64,000 bases of DNA from Lacrimispora defluvii. Its GTDB lineage: Bacteria > Bacillota > Clostridia > Lachnospirales > Lachnospiraceae. The notes beneath the pieces were generated by a model. That model worked only from the letters and a program-made list of their open reading frames with translations, was not told the origin of the DNA and ran no database searches. Positions 52,858-62,272 of the stretch are shown here, piece after piece. Made by a program: the position numbers and the translations under genes. The stretch's first letter is position 1, and every line of letters begins with the position of its first letter. The stretch lies in contig JAAOXG010000059.1 in assembly GCA_013036995.1 (NCBI GenBank), positions 56,924 through 120,923 on the forward strand, written 5' to 3'.

Positions 52858-53427
52858 GTGAAACGATGCTTAAAAGGGCAGTCAGGTTACCGGGATTACC
52901 ACAAAAAGAAAGAACTGTTAAAGGTATTGATCGGGGCAGTTCTCATCATCATTCAGTTAATATTCAGAGAATTTGCTGACAGTACTGCTTTAAAGAATAC
53001 GTTAACTGTGCTGGCAATCCTTTCCGTCCTGCCAGTGGCTAATATAGCAGCACCTCTGCTTGCCTCTTTCAAGTACCGGTCTTTATCCCCAATGCTTGAA
53101 AAAAAGGCTTCTGCCTATGAAGAAAAAGGAGTCCTTTTGTATGATCTTATTATTTCGTCCAGGGAACAGCTCCTGCCAATGGATGTGATACTGGTTATAC
53201 CGGGGGAAGTCTATGCTTACTGCACTGCAAATAAGGCTGATTCCATCAAAGCGGAACAATATATCAAACAGATGCTGAACCAGCATAAGCTGGATTATAA
53301 TGTAAAAGTGATTTTTGATGAAAATTCCTTTTTTAAGCGTTTAAGCAGTCTGAAACCAAAAGAGAAAAATGAAGAAAACGACAGATCTGATCAGGCAGTT
53401 ACCCTGTTAAAGAATCTGTCCATGTAA
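52858..53427 (+). CDS. Uncharacterised membrane protein (189 residues)
   Basis: A GTG start at 52858 follows GAAAGAGGG. The protein has a basic N-terminus and two hydrophobic segments (LLKVLIGAVLIIIQLIF and TLTVLAILSVLPVANIAAPL). A soluble C-terminal domain (VLLYDLIISSREQLLPMDVI...) ends in a Lys/Glu-rich tail. I do not recognise the family. It lies 18 bp after the SDR gene and 24 bp before a pseudouridine synthase, in one transcript direction. Confidence 0.75.
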   Translation: MKRCLKGQSGYRDYHKKKELLKVLIGAVLIIIQLIFREFADSTALKNTLTVLAILSVLPVANIAAPLLASFKYRSLSPMLEKKASAYEEKGVLLYDLIISSREQLLPMDVILVIPGEVYAYCTANKADSIKAEQYIKQMLNQHKLDYNVKVIFDENSFFKRLSSLKPKEKNEENDRSDQAVTLLKNLSM

Positions 53428-53451
53428 AATTCAGTAAAAGAGGGAACCATT

Positions 53452-54420
53452 ATGCAGTCTGTGATTGTATCAACGAATGAAGCAGGACAGCGGCTTGATA
53501 AGCTGCTGTCCAAATATTTAAATCTTGCAGGGAAAAGCTTTCTTTATAAGATGATGCGGAAAAAGAACATCACTTTAAATGGGAAAAAATGCGACGGTTC
53601 TGAAAAGCTCTCCCAGGGAGATGAGATCAAACTGTTTCTTTCCGATGAAACCATTGAAAAATTTTCCCAGGTTAAGGTTCCCAAGGTAAGTAAAGTTAAA
53701 TTAAGTATCATATATGAGGATGAAAATATTATTCTGATTAATAAGCCTGCAGGAATGCTGTCACAAAAAGCCAGGGATTCCGATGAATCCCTTGTGGAAT
53801 ATCTGATTGATTATCTCCTTTCAAAAGGCGAGTTATCCACAGAACAGTTAAAAAGTTTCCGTCCTTCTGTCTGTAACCGGCTGGACCGGAATACCAGCGG
53901 TCTTGTAGTGGGAGGAAAATCCCTGGCTGGTCTCCAGATCATGTCAGAGGTGTTTAAGGACAGATCCATTCACAAGTATTACCAGTGTGTGGTGAAAGGG
54001 CATGTGACTGGGAAACAGATGATTACCGGATTTCTTTCAAAGGATGAAAAGACCAATCAGGTCACTGTCCGTACCAGTGAATTTAAAGACAGCGTGCCAA
54101 TCTCAACGGAATATGTGCCAATGGATTATTACGGTGACTTTACCCTGTTAAGGGTGACGCTGATCACTGGACGCACCCATCAGATCCGTGCTCATTTGGC
54201 TTCCATTGGGCATCCCATCGTAGGTGATTATAAATACGGAGATAAACGGGTAAATGAAGAAGCGAATAGGCTTTACAAAGTACAGTCACAGCTTCTTCAT
54301 TCCTATCAGCTGGTATTCCCCCAGCTTCCGGAGCCCCTTTCTTATCTGTCAGGGAAGGAATTTACTGCCCCCCTTCCCCCTGTTTATTCTGCCATATGCA
54401 GGGAATGGAGGCAGGAATAA
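53452..54420 (+). CDS. RluC/RluD-type 23S rRNA pseudouridine synthase
   Basis: The 322-residue protein has an S4 domain (QRLDKLLSKYLNLAGKSFLY) and a catalytic domain with the nucleophile Asp in CNRLDRNTSGLVVGGK near residue 144. The closing motifs LITGRTHQIRAHLASIGHPI and VGDYKYGDKRVN are near 240. The RluD variant HRLDxxTSG is here NRLDRNTSG. The modified site cannot be assigned. It lies immediately upstream of recU. Confidence 0.92.
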   Translation: MQSVIVSTNEAGQRLDKLLSKYLNLAGKSFLYKMMRKKNITLNGKKCDGSEKLSQGDEIKLFLSDETIEKFSQVKVPKVSKVKLSIIYEDENIILINKPAGMLSQKARDSDESLVEYLIDYLLSKGELSTEQLKSFRPSVCNRLDRNTSGLVVGGKSLAGLQIMSEVFKDRSIHKYYQCVVKGHVTGKQMITGFLSKDEKTNQVTVRTSEFKDSVPISTEYVPMDYYGDFTLLRVTLITGRTHQIRAHLASIGHPIVGDYKYGDKRVNEEANRLYKVQSQLLHSYQLVFPQLPEPLSYLSGKEFTAPLPPVYSAICREWRQE

Positions 54421-54422
54421 AG

Positions 54423-54956
54423 ATGGGTACCTGGAAAACAAGAGGGTTAAGAGGTTCCACGTTAGAGGAACTGATTAACCGGAGCAATGACAGTTATCGG
54501 GAAAAAGGGCTGGCTCTGATTCAGAAAATTCCCACTCCCATTACGCCTATTTCCATTGATAAAGAAAGCAGACATATTACCCTGGCCTATTTTGACCAGA
54601 AAAGTACGGTGGATTATATTGGTGCAGTTCAGGGTATTCCTGTCTGTTTTGATGCGAAGGAATGTGCATCTGAAACGTTTCCGCTGCAGAATATTCACCC
54701 GCACCAGGTTACTTTTATGGAGGAATTTGAAAAACAGGGCGGAATCGCATTTATTATCGTATCCTATACTCATAAAAATGAAGTTTATTACCTTCCCTTT
54801 GACCAGATTCAGTGTTATTTTCAAAGAATGGAAGCAGGTGGAAGAAAAAGCTTTACCTATGAGGAACTGGATAAGACCTGGAAAATATCCAGCTGCAGGG
54901 ATATTCTGATTCATTATCTGGAACTGATTCAAAAAGATTTGGACAGAAGAGATTGA
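54423..54956 (+). CDS. recU: Holliday junction resolvase RecU
   Basis: The product is 177 residues from the ATG at 54423, 2 bp after the previous stop and behind GGAGGCAGG. The RecU pattern is visible: RGSTLEELINRSNDSYREKG, then LALIQKIPTPITPISIDKES. The nuclease core follows in STVDYIGAVQGIPVCFDAKE, with catalytic Asp and Glu-x-Lys, and in HQVTFMEEFEKQGGIAFIIV. RecU cuts four-way junctions with RuvAB in Firmicutes. It is usually beside pbpA (ponA) in Bacillus, but not here. The his promoter -35 overlaps its stop codon. Confidence 0.9.
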   Translation: MGTWKTRGLRGSTLEELINRSNDSYREKGLALIQKIPTPITPISIDKESRHITLAYFDQKSTVDYIGAVQGIPVCFDAKECASETFPLQNIHPHQVTFMEEFEKQGGIAFIIVSYTHKNEVYYLPFDQIQCYFQRMEAGGRKSFTYEELDKTWKISSCRDILIHYLELIQKDLDRRD

Positions 54957-54981
54957 CAAGAATAAAGTTCTCGCCTATAAT
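54953..54981 (+). promoter_or_regulatory. Consensus sigma-A promoter of the histidine operon
   Basis: TTGACA (54953-54958) and TATAAT (54976-54981) are both perfect with a 17 bp spacer. The -35 overlaps the recU stop codon. A leader of about 88 nt precedes hisZ; I see no T-box or obvious attenuator in it. Confidence 0.85.
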
Positions 54982-55075
54982 AAACTACACGTTATTAAAT
55001 TATCACTTTACTATATGAAAGTAGATTAAAATTGATTTACATGAAATATAATTTCTTGAACGGTTGGAGGTTGTT

Positions 55076-56338
55076 ATGGCTAATAAACTGTTACATACAC
55101 CGGATGGTGTCCGGGATATTTATGGAATAGAGTGCACGAGAAAAGCAGTCATTCAGGAAAAGATGCTGAAAGAGTTTCACCTTTGCGGTTATCAGGATAT
55201 AGAAACTCCTACCTTTGAATTTTTTGATATCTTTAATGAGTCAAGAGGAAGCGTAAAGGCAAAGGAGATGTTCAAGTTCTTTGACCGGGATAATCACACT
55301 CTGGTACTTCGGCCCGATGAAACGCCAGCCATCGCCAGATGTGCAGCCAAGTATTTTCTGGATGAGGATATGCCAATCCGGCTTTGTTATGTGGAACGTA
55401 CCTTTATTAACAATTCCAGCTATCAGGGAAGGCTGAAGGAAGCCAGCCAGACAGGTGTTGAGTTAATTGGTGATGATTCAGCGGATGCAGATGGAGAAAT
55501 CCTGGCAATGGTAATTCAGGCACTGAAATCCACCGGACTGACTGAGTTTCAGGTGGAACTGGGCGAGGTGGATTTCTTTAAAGGGCTGTTGGAAGAAGCA
55601 GGTATGGATGAGGAGATGGAAGAAACTCTTCGGGAACTGATTGAAAATAAGAATTATTTTGGCGTGGAAGAATTAGTTATGACCCAGCCTATATCCCAGG
55701 AGTTAAAACAGGTGTTTCTAAAGCTTCCTGAGCTCTTTGGTTCTTTGGAGCAGATACAGTCTGCCAGGGAGCTGACTTCCAATGAGCGGGCGTTAAGAGC
55801 CATCAGCCGTCTGGAAGAAGTGAACCGGATTCTGGAGCATTACGAACTTTCCGACTACGTTTCCTATGATCTTGGAATGCTCAGCCAGTATCAGTATTAT
55901 ACTGGAATTATTTTTAAGGCCTATACGTATGGTACAGGGGATTATATTGTAAACGGAGGCCGGTATGACAGCCTTTTAAAGCAGTTTGGCAAGGATTCTC
56001 CAGCTGTGGGATTTGGTATTTCTGTTGATGAACTTTTGCTGGCTTTAAGCAGACAGAAGATTGAAACAGAGGTTTCCATGACGAACACCATGATTCTATA
56101 TGAGCAGGAATCAAGAGAAAATGCCATTTCTCTTGCCGGACATTTTCGTAATTTAAAGGTCCCGGTTCAGCTGCAGTGCAAGAAGCCGGAGCGGTCCATA
56201 GAAGCTTATAAAGAATATGCCATGCGGCGGGACTTAAAGAATTTATTGTATCTGGATCAGGAAGGAATATCGGTAACCGTAATCAATCTGGACTTAAAGC
56301 GTATGGATGTAGTTCCGCTTTCAGAATACTTAAAATAA
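55076..56338 (+). CDS. hisZ: ATP phosphoribosyltransferase regulatory subunit HisZ
   Basis: The product is 420 residues from the ATG at 55076 behind TTGGAGG. It resembles class II histidyl-tRNA synthetase ([57 protein letters not shown]) but is immediately upstream of a short-form hisG. That pairing identifies HisZ, which forms a hetero-octamer with HisG and gives feedback control by histidine. A true HisRS is the alternative, but its adjacency to hisG and the lack of the C-terminal anticodon domain argue against that. Confidence 0.93.
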   Translation: MANKLLHTPDGVRDIYGIECTRKAVIQEKMLKEFHLCGYQDIETPTFEFFDIFNESRGSVKAKEMFKFFDRDNHTLVLRPDETPAIARCAAKYFLDEDMPIRLCYVERTFINNSSYQGRLKEASQTGVELIGDDSADADGEILAMVIQALKSTGLTEFQVELGEVDFFKGLLEEAGMDEEMEETLRELIENKNYFGVEELVMTQPISQELKQVFLKLPELFGSLEQIQSARELTSNERALRAISRLEEVNRILEHYELSDYVSYDLGMLSQYQYYTGIIFKAYTYGTGDYIVNGGRYDSLLKQFGKDSPAVGFGISVDELLLALSRQKIETEVSMTNTMILYEQESRENAISLAGHFRNLKVPVQLQCKKPERSIEAYKEYAMRRDLKNLLYLDQEGISVTVINLDLKRMDVVPLSEYLK

Positions 56339-56349
56339 TGGGGGTACGT

Positions 56350-57000
56350 ATGAGATATCTGACATTTGCCCTGGCAAAAGGGCGTCTGGCCAAGCAGTCA
56401 CTTGAAATGTTCGAACGGATCGGAATCACCTGCGAAGAGATGAAAGATAAGGACTCCCGGAAGCTGATCTTTACCAATGAAGAACTGAAAATTCGTTTTT
56501 TCCTGGCAAAAGCCAGTGATGTTCCCACCTATGTGGAGTACGGTGCGGCGGACATCGGCATCGTTGGTAAGGATACGATTTTAGAAGAGGGACGAAAGCT
56601 TTATGAGGTGATGAATCTGGGAATCGGAAACTGCCGTATGTGCGTCTGCGGACCCCAGTCAGCCAGTGAACTCCTAAAGCACCATGAGCGAATCCGTGTA
56701 GCAACCAAATATCCGGCTATTGCCAAGGATTATTTTTACAATAAAAAACATCAGACTGTGGAAATCATTAAGCTGAACGGTTCTATTGAACTGGCTCCCA
56801 TCGTTGGTCTTTCTGAGGTCATTGTTGACATCGTGGAAACAGGAACGACCTTAAAGGAGAACGGGCTTACGGTACTGGAAGAGATCTGCCCCCTCTCTGC
56901 CCGTATGGTGGTGAACCAGGTGAGCATGAAGCGGGAAAATGACAGAATCACAAAGCTGATTCGGAATTTGAGACTTTTGCTGCAGGAGGAAAACCAATGA
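56350..57000 (+). CDS. hisG: ATP phosphoribosyltransferase, short form
   Basis: The product is 216 residues from the ATG at 56350, with GGGGGT as ribosome site (an in-frame ATG at 56338 overlaps the hisZ stop). It shows [20 protein letters not shown], the [13 protein letters not shown] block near residue 65 and the PRPP-binding site [18 protein letters not shown] near residue 155. It is the short form that needs HisZ for activity. It catalyses the first step of histidine synthesis. Its stop overlaps hisD by 4 bp. Confidence 0.95.
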   Translation: MRYLTFALAKGRLAKQSLEMFERIGITCEEMKDKDSRKLIFTNEELKIRFFLAKASDVPTYVEYGAADIGIVGKDTILEEGRKLYEVMNLGIGNCRMCVCGPQSASELLKHHERIRVATKYPAIAKDYFYNKKHQTVEIIKLNGSIELAPIVGLSEVIVDIVETGTTLKENGLTVLEEICPLSARMVVNQVSMKRENDRITKLIRNLRLLLQEENQ

Positions 57001-58304
57001 AGATTGTAAAATTAGATGAGACATCCAAACAGAATATTCTTTCCGGATTGTTAAAGAGAGATCCCAATCAATACGATACGTATGCCAAAACTGTACAGGA
57101 GATTGTGGATCGGGTAAAGGAAGAGGGAGACAAGGCAGTTTTTGCCTTTACCAGAGAATTTGACAAAGCAGTTGTTAACGAGACCAATATCCGCGTTACG
57201 AAAGAGGAAATCCAAGAAGCGGTGAAGTCAGTTGATCCTAAGCTTTTGGAAGTCATGAAAAAATCCATGAATAATATCCGGCTGTTTCATGAAAAGCAGA
57301 GGCAGTACAGCTGGTTTGACAGCAAGCCGGACGGAACGATTCTCGGTCAGAAGATAACCGCACTGGAGAGTGCGGGGGTGTATGTTCCGGGCGGAAAGGC
57401 AGCTTATCCATCCTCTGTACTGATGAATATTATACCAGCCATGGTGGCGGGCGTGGGACGGATCGTTATGGTTACGCCTCCCGGAAAGGATGGCAAGGTA
57501 AATCCGGTTACGCTGACGGCTGCTCACCTTGCAGGAGCGACTGAAGTGTATAAGGTAGGTGGAGCCCAGGCAATTGCTGCACTGGCTTTTGGTACGGAAT
57601 CCATTCCAAGGGTTAATAAAATCGTAGGTCCTGGTAATATATTTGTGGCACTGGCTAAAAAAGCAGTTTACGGTCATGCAAGCATAGACAGTATCGCAGG
57701 ACCCAGCGAGATTTTAGTGCTTGCAGATGAAAGTGCAAATCCAAGGTTCGTTGCAGCGGATCTGCTGTCCCAGGCGGAGCATGATGAGCTTGCTTCTGCA
57801 ATTCTTGTAACAACCAGTATGGAGCTGGCCGAAAAGGTATCAAAAGAGGCGAGACTGCAGGCTTCAAAGCTTTCCAGATCTGAGATTATTAATAAATCAC
57901 TGGACAATTACGGCTGCATTCTTGTGGCGGATAATATGAAGGATGCGGTTTTGGCAGTCAATGAGATTGCTCCGGAGCATCTTGAGATTGTTACGAAGAA
58001 CCCGTTTGAGGATATGACCAGGATTCATAACGCAGGCGCCATTTTTATCGGTGAATACAGTTCTGAGCCTTTGGGAGATTATTTTGCAGGACCAAATCAT
58101 GTTCTTCCGACTAATGGTACCGCGAGATTTTTCTCAGCTCTCAGCGTAGACGACTTTATCAAAAAATCAAGTATTATATACTATTCCAAAGAGGCACTGG
58201 CAGATGTGTACAAGGAGATTGATTTCTTCGCTCAGGCAGAGCAGCTGACAGCCCATGCCAATTCGGTGAAAATACGGTTTGAAGAGGATGAAATCCAGGA
58301 ATAG
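56997..58304 (+). CDS. hisD: Histidinol dehydrogenase
   Basis: The 435-residue zinc enzyme oxidises histidinol to histidine in two steps. The family signature is [20 protein letters not shown] near residue 125, followed by [30 protein letters not shown] and [16 protein letters not shown]. The catalytic Glu/His pair lies in [10 protein letters not shown] near residue 325, and the zinc ligand His is in AGPNHVLPT near 367. It overlaps hisG by 4 bp. Confidence 0.96.
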   Translation: MKIVKLDETSKQNILSGLLKRDPNQYDTYAKTVQEIVDRVKEEGDKAVFAFTREFDKAVVNETNIRVTKEEIQEAVKSVDPKLLEVMKKSMNNIRLFHEKQRQYSWFDSKPDGTILGQKITALESAGVYVPGGKAAYPSSVLMNIIPAMVAGVGRIVMVTPPGKDGKVNPVTLTAAHLAGATEVYKVGGAQAIAALAFGTESIPRVNKIVGPGNIFVALAKKAVYGHASIDSIAGPSEILVLADESANPRFVAADLLSQAEHDELASAILVTTSMELAEKVSKEARLQASKLSRSEIINKSLDNYGCILVADNMKDAVLAVNEIAPEHLEIVTKNPFEDMTRIHNAGAIFIGEYSSEPLGDYFAGPNHVLPTNGTARFFSALSVDDFIKKSSIIYYSKEALADVYKEIDFFAQAEQLTAHANSVKIRFEEDEIQE

Positions 58305-58315
58305 AGGGGAAAGAT

Positions 58316-58903
58316 ATGGGACGAAGTGCAGTGATATCTCGAATAACCAAAGAAACCGATATTCAGATGAAGTTTAATATTGACGGAAGCGGAACCGCCA
58401 ATATTCATACCGGCATCGGTTTTTTTGACCACATGTTAAACAGCTTTGCACGCCATGGTTTTTTTGATCTGGAGCTGACGGTTAAGGGAGATCTGGAAGT
58501 AGATACCCACCATACCATTGAAGATACAGGAATAGTCCTGGGAGCGGCAATTAAGGAAGCACTGGGAGATAAAAAGTCTATAAAACGTTATGGAAATATG
58601 ATACTGCCCATGGATGAGACTTTAATTTTGTGCGCTGTGGATTTATCCGGCCGGCCTTATCTGGGGTATGATGTTCCTCTGACTGCAGAGCGGGTAGGAG
58701 ATTTTGAAACAGAGATGGTGAAGGAATTTTTCTATGCTGTATCCTATTCTGCAGAAATGAATCTTCACATCAGAAAGCTTTCAGGGGATAACAATCATCA
58801 TATTATTGAAGGGGTATTTAAGGCATTTGCCAAGGCGCTTGATGATGCCACTTTGCCTGATCCCCGGATCACCGGAGTTTTGTCTACAAAAGGTACATTA
58901 TAA
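58316..58903 (+). CDS. hisB: Imidazoleglycerol-phosphate dehydratase
   Basis: The 195-residue monofunctional enzyme has the metal-binding histidine motifs [16 protein letters not shown] near residue 38 and [10 protein letters not shown] near 63, repeated as [20 protein letters not shown] near 156. It dehydrates imidazole glycerol phosphate. There is no fused phosphatase domain. It lies 11 bp after hisD and 11 bp before hisA. In many operons hisC and hisH would flank this gene; neither is present. Confidence 0.96.
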   Translation: MGRSAVISRITKETDIQMKFNIDGSGTANIHTGIGFFDHMLNSFARHGFFDLELTVKGDLEVDTHHTIEDTGIVLGAAIKEALGDKKSIKRYGNMILPMDETLILCAVDLSGRPYLGYDVPLTAERVGDFETEMVKEFFYAVSYSAEMNLHIRKLSGDNNHHIIEGVFKAFAKALDDATLPDPRITGVLSTKGTL

Positions 58904-58914
58904 GGAGAACCCAT

Positions 58915-59634
58915 ATGCAGCTTTATCCAGCAATCGATTTAAAGAACGGACAATGTGTTCGTTTAAAGCAAGGTGAATTTAAAGAGATTACCGTATATTC
59001 TGACAAACCGGAAGAGATAGCAGCACTGTGGCAGGAACAGGGCGCTACCTATCTTCATCTGGTTGATTTAGATGGCGCACTGGCCGGACATTCGGTTAAT
59101 GAGGAAGTAATACGCAGAATTGTGAATACAGTTTCGATCCCTGTGGAGATCGGCGGCGGGATTCGCAGTGAAGAGGCCATTGCTTCCATGCTTTCCTTAG
59201 GGGTTGCCCGTGTGATTATCGGAACGAAAGCAGTAAAGCAGCCGGAGTTTATACGTGACATGATTGAAACGTTTGGAGCTGACCGGATCGTGTTGGGGGT
59301 GGATGCCAAGGACGGAATGGTAGCGGTAGAGGGCTGGGAAACAGTAAGCGAAATCACAGCCTCCAGTCTTTGCTCCCAGATGAAGGAATACGGCATCCGC
59401 CACATAGTTTATACTGACATTTCAAGGGACGGAATGCTTTCTGGCCCCAACGTGGCATATACAAAGAAGCTGACGGATGAAACAGGTCTTGATGTGATCG
59501 CATCCGGCGGTATGTCTTCCATGGAAGATTTAAGACAATTATACGAGGCAGGCATTCAGGGCGCGATTATCGGAAAAGCTCTGTATGAAAAGCGTATTGA
59601 TCTTGCGGAGGCGGTTAAGACCTTTGAACTGTAG
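58915..59634 (+). CDS. hisA: ProFAR isomerase
   Basis: The 239-residue TIM barrel begins [20 protein letters not shown] with catalytic Asp8. It shows [20 protein letters not shown] near residue 76 and the second catalytic Asp in [19 protein letters not shown] near 130. [13 protein letters not shown] closes the fold. It performs the Amadori isomerisation of ProFAR in histidine synthesis. Both catalytic aspartates are present, in contrast to the related N-terminal domain of the next protein. Confidence 0.96.
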   Translation: MQLYPAIDLKNGQCVRLKQGEFKEITVYSDKPEEIAALWQEQGATYLHLVDLDGALAGHSVNEEVIRRIVNTVSIPVEIGGGIRSEEAIASMLSLGVARVIIGTKAVKQPEFIRDMIETFGADRIVLGVDAKDGMVAVEGWETVSEITASSLCSQMKEYGIRHIVYTDISRDGMLSGPNVAYTKKLTDETGLDVIASGGMSSMEDLRQLYEAGIQGAIIGKALYEKRIDLAEAVKTFEL

Positions 59635-59653
59635 GACCATCAAGGGAGGAAAT

Positions 59654-60943
59654 ATGATGGAATGTAAAAAATTAATTGCAGGTTTCGGAATACGGGAAGG
59701 GAAAGCGTGGAGACTTGATGATTTAACTGTCTGTTATGAGGAACGTCCGCTTTCTCTGGCTTGCTTTTTTGGAGATAATGGCGCAGATGAACTTTTTCTT
59801 TATGACATTTCAGAAACAGAAGCAGATCATGAGCGTACCATCGGTCTGATGAAAGAGATTGGAAGAGTTTCAGATATTCCTGTTCTTGCAGGCGGAAGGG
59901 TAAAACGTCTGGAAGATGTAAAAAAATATTTGTATGCGGGTGCCAAAGCGGCTTTTCTTGATGTAAGTCTGGAAGAAAATGTGGATATGATGAAGGAAGC
60001 CTCCGACCGTTTTGGTGACGATAAGATTTATGCATACTTACCCGACATATCCTATCTGTCTCACACGGAAGAATACGCACAGCTGGGAGCGTCTGTTATG
60101 ATCTTAGGAGATGGGGTCCTTTCAGAAAATGGGCTTGATGAGGTATCTGCACGGGAAGAAGTATTTATTATAACCGGACTTAGTGACGATACTTTTTTCC
60201 TGGCAGATGCTTTAAAAAGAGAGAACATTGCAGGAATTATTGGCATTTCAGATGGAAAAACAGGCTGTATGGAGATGAAACAGGAATTAAAGATACAGGG
60301 GATACCAGTGGAAACATTTGAAAGTTCCGTAGAATTCTCTGAATTTAAATTAAACGGAGACGGACTGATTCCCGTTATTACCCAGGATTACCGGACCGGG
60401 GAAGTTCTCATGCTGGCATATATGAATGAGGAATCGTTTAAAGCAACATTAAAAACCGGACTGATGACTTATTACAGCAGAAGCCGTCAAAATCTCTGGC
60501 TGAAAGGTGAAACTTCCGGTCATTATCAGTATGTAAAATCACTGTCTCTGGATTGCGACAACGATACCCTTCTTGCCAAGGTAAATCAGATTGGAGCTGC
60601 TTGTCATACGGGTTCCAGAAGCTGTTTTTATCAGGAACTGGTAAAGAAAGAATACCAGGACTCCAATCCGCTTAAAGTGTTTGAGGAAGTTTTTAAAGTC
60701 ATTCTTGACCGAAAGGAAAATCCCAAGGAAGGCTCTTATACCAATTACCTTTTTGATAAAGGCATTGATAAGATCTTAAAAAAGCTGGGGGAAGAAGCGA
60801 CAGAGATTATTATCGCTGCGAAAAATCCTGATTCCGAAGAAGTGAAGTATGAGATTTCTGATTTTCTCTATCATATGATGGTTCTGATGGCGCAAAAGGG
60901 AGTGACCTGGGAGGATATTACCAGAGAACTGGCGAATCGTTAG
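59654..60943 (+). CDS. hisIE: HisIE bifunctional enzyme with an extra N-terminal HisF/HisA-like domain
   Basis: The product is 429 residues from the ATG at 59654 behind GGGAGGAAAT. Residues 1 to about 225 form a HisF/HisA-like barrel domain ([40 protein letters not shown]) in which the first catalytic Asp position reads AGFGI instead of PCLDV. From about 232 it is HisI (AMP cyclohydrolase: [11 protein letters not shown], then [20 protein letters not shown] and [20 protein letters not shown]). From about 345 it is HisE (ATP pyrophosphohydrolase: [16 protein letters not shown]). It ends the operon; no separate hisF or hisH is present in this cluster. Confidence 0.9.
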   Translation: MMECKKLIAGFGIREGKAWRLDDLTVCYEERPLSLACFFGDNGADELFLYDISETEADHERTIGLMKEIGRVSDIPVLAGGRVKRLEDVKKYLYAGAKAAFLDVSLEENVDMMKEASDRFGDDKIYAYLPDISYLSHTEEYAQLGASVMILGDGVLSENGLDEVSAREEVFIITGLSDDTFFLADALKRENIAGIIGISDGKTGCMEMKQELKIQGIPVETFESSVEFSEFKLNGDGLIPVITQDYRTGEVLMLAYMNEESFKATLKTGLMTYYSRSRQNLWLKGETSGHYQYVKSLSLDCDNDTLLAKVNQIGAACHTGSRSCFYQELVKKEYQDSNPLKVFEEVFKVILDRKENPKEGSYTNYLFDKGIDKILKKLGEEATEIIIAAKNPDSEEVKYEISDFLYHMMVLMAQKGVTWEDITRELANR

Positions 60944-60957
60944 TAAGGATCACTAAG

Positions 60958-61013
60958 GGTAAATGGTACCGTGGCAGGCTAACCTGTTAAGATACCATTT
61001 ACCTGTTTTATTT
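60958..61013 (+). terminator. Intrinsic terminator of the his operon
   Basis: An 11 bp stem GGTAAATGGTA/TACCATTTACC (60958-60968, 60993-61003) encloses CAGG/CCTG and is followed by TGTTTTATTT. Confidence 0.9.
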
Positions 61014-61021
61014 CCCTGTAT

Positions 61022-61936
61022 TTAATTGTTATCTATGACTGGAAGTATATAATCAATAATAACCTTTTCGCCCCGGTTTAAAGGCTCACAATAACGTTCG
61101 TTTGTGTATACTTCACACCAGTAGAAATGTTCCTGATCAATTTGTTTACCGTTTTTTTCAATGGCTTCCGTGATTAGTAAATATGCGGAATCAAGTATTT
61201 CTGCAACATTGCTTCCTTCAATCTGAATGTGGGCAGTTAATCCTGAAGGAACATGTTTTACTGTCAGACCTTCTGGAATTTCGGTGTTTACATTTATAAA
61301 ATCTCCAATAATGAATTCAAAATTATTCATATCTTTAAAATTATACATCATACCGATACCCACATTGGGATCTATATCTTCGCAACAGGTCGAATCGGAA
61401 AGAGAACCCAGTTTTTCATTTGCACCCCCTTCAAAGAATTCCTTCCATACATTCCCTGCTTCAAAAAATGATGTCTCTCGACCCAGACCTACCATCAGAC
61501 GTTCTTTTGTTTCTTTGTAAATAATCTTTTTCATATCTGCCATAATCCGTTTCCCTCCTATAAATCTCATTTCCAGGTAATTAATCGGAAGATAATTACT
61601 CAGTTTAGCAGTATCAGATTTGGCTTCTGATGGTGTAATTCCATGGTGCTCTTTAAATGCCCTTGAAAAGGCGGAATGGGAGTGAAAGCCATACTTAATC
61701 GCTGCATCCAAAACGGTAATATCACTGTTTTTTAAATCATATCCGGCTAATGTTAATCTGCGTTTTCTTACATAATCGGCAATGCTGATACCTGATACGA
61801 ATATGAAAATTCGCTGGAACAAAGCTGCCGGACTCATGGCTATTTTGGAAATCTTGTTATAATCGATTTCAGAACCGTCGGTAATGCTTTTTTCAAGGTA
61901 TTGTATTACATCATCAAAAGTTTTACTGCTATTCAT
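61022..61936 (-). CDS. AraC-family regulator with GyrI-like effector-binding domain
   Basis: The product is 304 residues from the ATG at 61936, behind GGAGGAACGAAAC. The N-terminal AraC double helix-turn-helix is at about residues 10-110 (IDYNKISKIAMSPAALFQRI; ITVLDAAIKYGFHSHSAFSR). The C-terminal half is a GyrI-like small-molecule-binding domain (KLGSLSDSTC... ending EVYTNERYCEPLNRGEKVII). This is the Rob/multidrug-sensor layout. It is divergent from the S8 peptidase gene. The ligand is unknown; compounds such as drugs or cationic lipids are typical for the family. Confidence 0.88.
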   Translation of the reverse strand: MNSSKTFDDVIQYLEKSITDGSEIDYNKISKIAMSPAALFQRIFIFVSGISIADYVRKRRLTLAGYDLKNSDITVLDAAIKYGFHSHSAFSRAFKEHHGITPSEAKSDTAKLSNYLPINYLEMRFIGGKRIMADMKKIIYKETKERLMVGLGRETSFFEAGNVWKEFFEGGANEKLGSLSDSTCCEDIDPNVGIGMMYNFKDMNNFEFIIGDFINVNTEIPEGLTVKHVPSGLTAHIQIEGSNVAEILDSAYLLITEAIEKNGKQIDQEHFYWCEVYTNERYCEPLNRGEKVIIDYILPVIDNN

Positions 61937-62272
61937 GTTTCGTTCCTCCGTAATTCCTATCATAAAGGATTAAATCGTGGTTTGCTATGCAATGCATGTA
62001 CAGATTTTGTATAGTTATTATAAATGTATATTAATGGAATTACAATGAAAAATAGTTTGGGTGATGAGAGTCATATATCTATTTTTTAGTCTTAGAACTT
62101 TATCAATGGTAATAGTAAAAAATACAATGAATTTAAAAATATTATATTTCTAAAATTCTATATAATACCAATACCCACAATTAATAAATGTTTCTAGTTT
62201 ACAAATGTGACATAATTTTTCTTTCTTACTATTGAATTTGCAAATTCAAAAAATAATAGAAGGAGAATTATT
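61937..62272. other. AT-rich divergent intergenic region
   Basis: These 336 bp between the AraC/GyrI gene and the S8 peptidase gene are strongly AT-rich and hold no convincing gene. The only clear element is an 18 bp perfect palindrome at 62232-62249. Confidence 0.6.
62232..62249. promoter_or_regulatory. Perfect 18 bp palindrome before the S8 peptidase gene
   Basis: TTGAATTTGCAAATTCAA is a perfect palindrome ending 23 bp before the start codon, just upstream of the AGAAGGAG ribosome site. It could be an operator or, in RNA, a short hairpin near the ribosome site. Confidence 0.6.

Noticed and set aside
54982..55075. T-box riboswitch in the his leader
   Set aside because: The leader is too short and no T-box sequence or terminator hairpin is seen.
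55076..56338. Histidyl-tRNA synthetase
   Set aside because: Class II synthetase motifs are present, but adjacency to short-form hisG and lack of the anticodon-binding domain fit HisZ.
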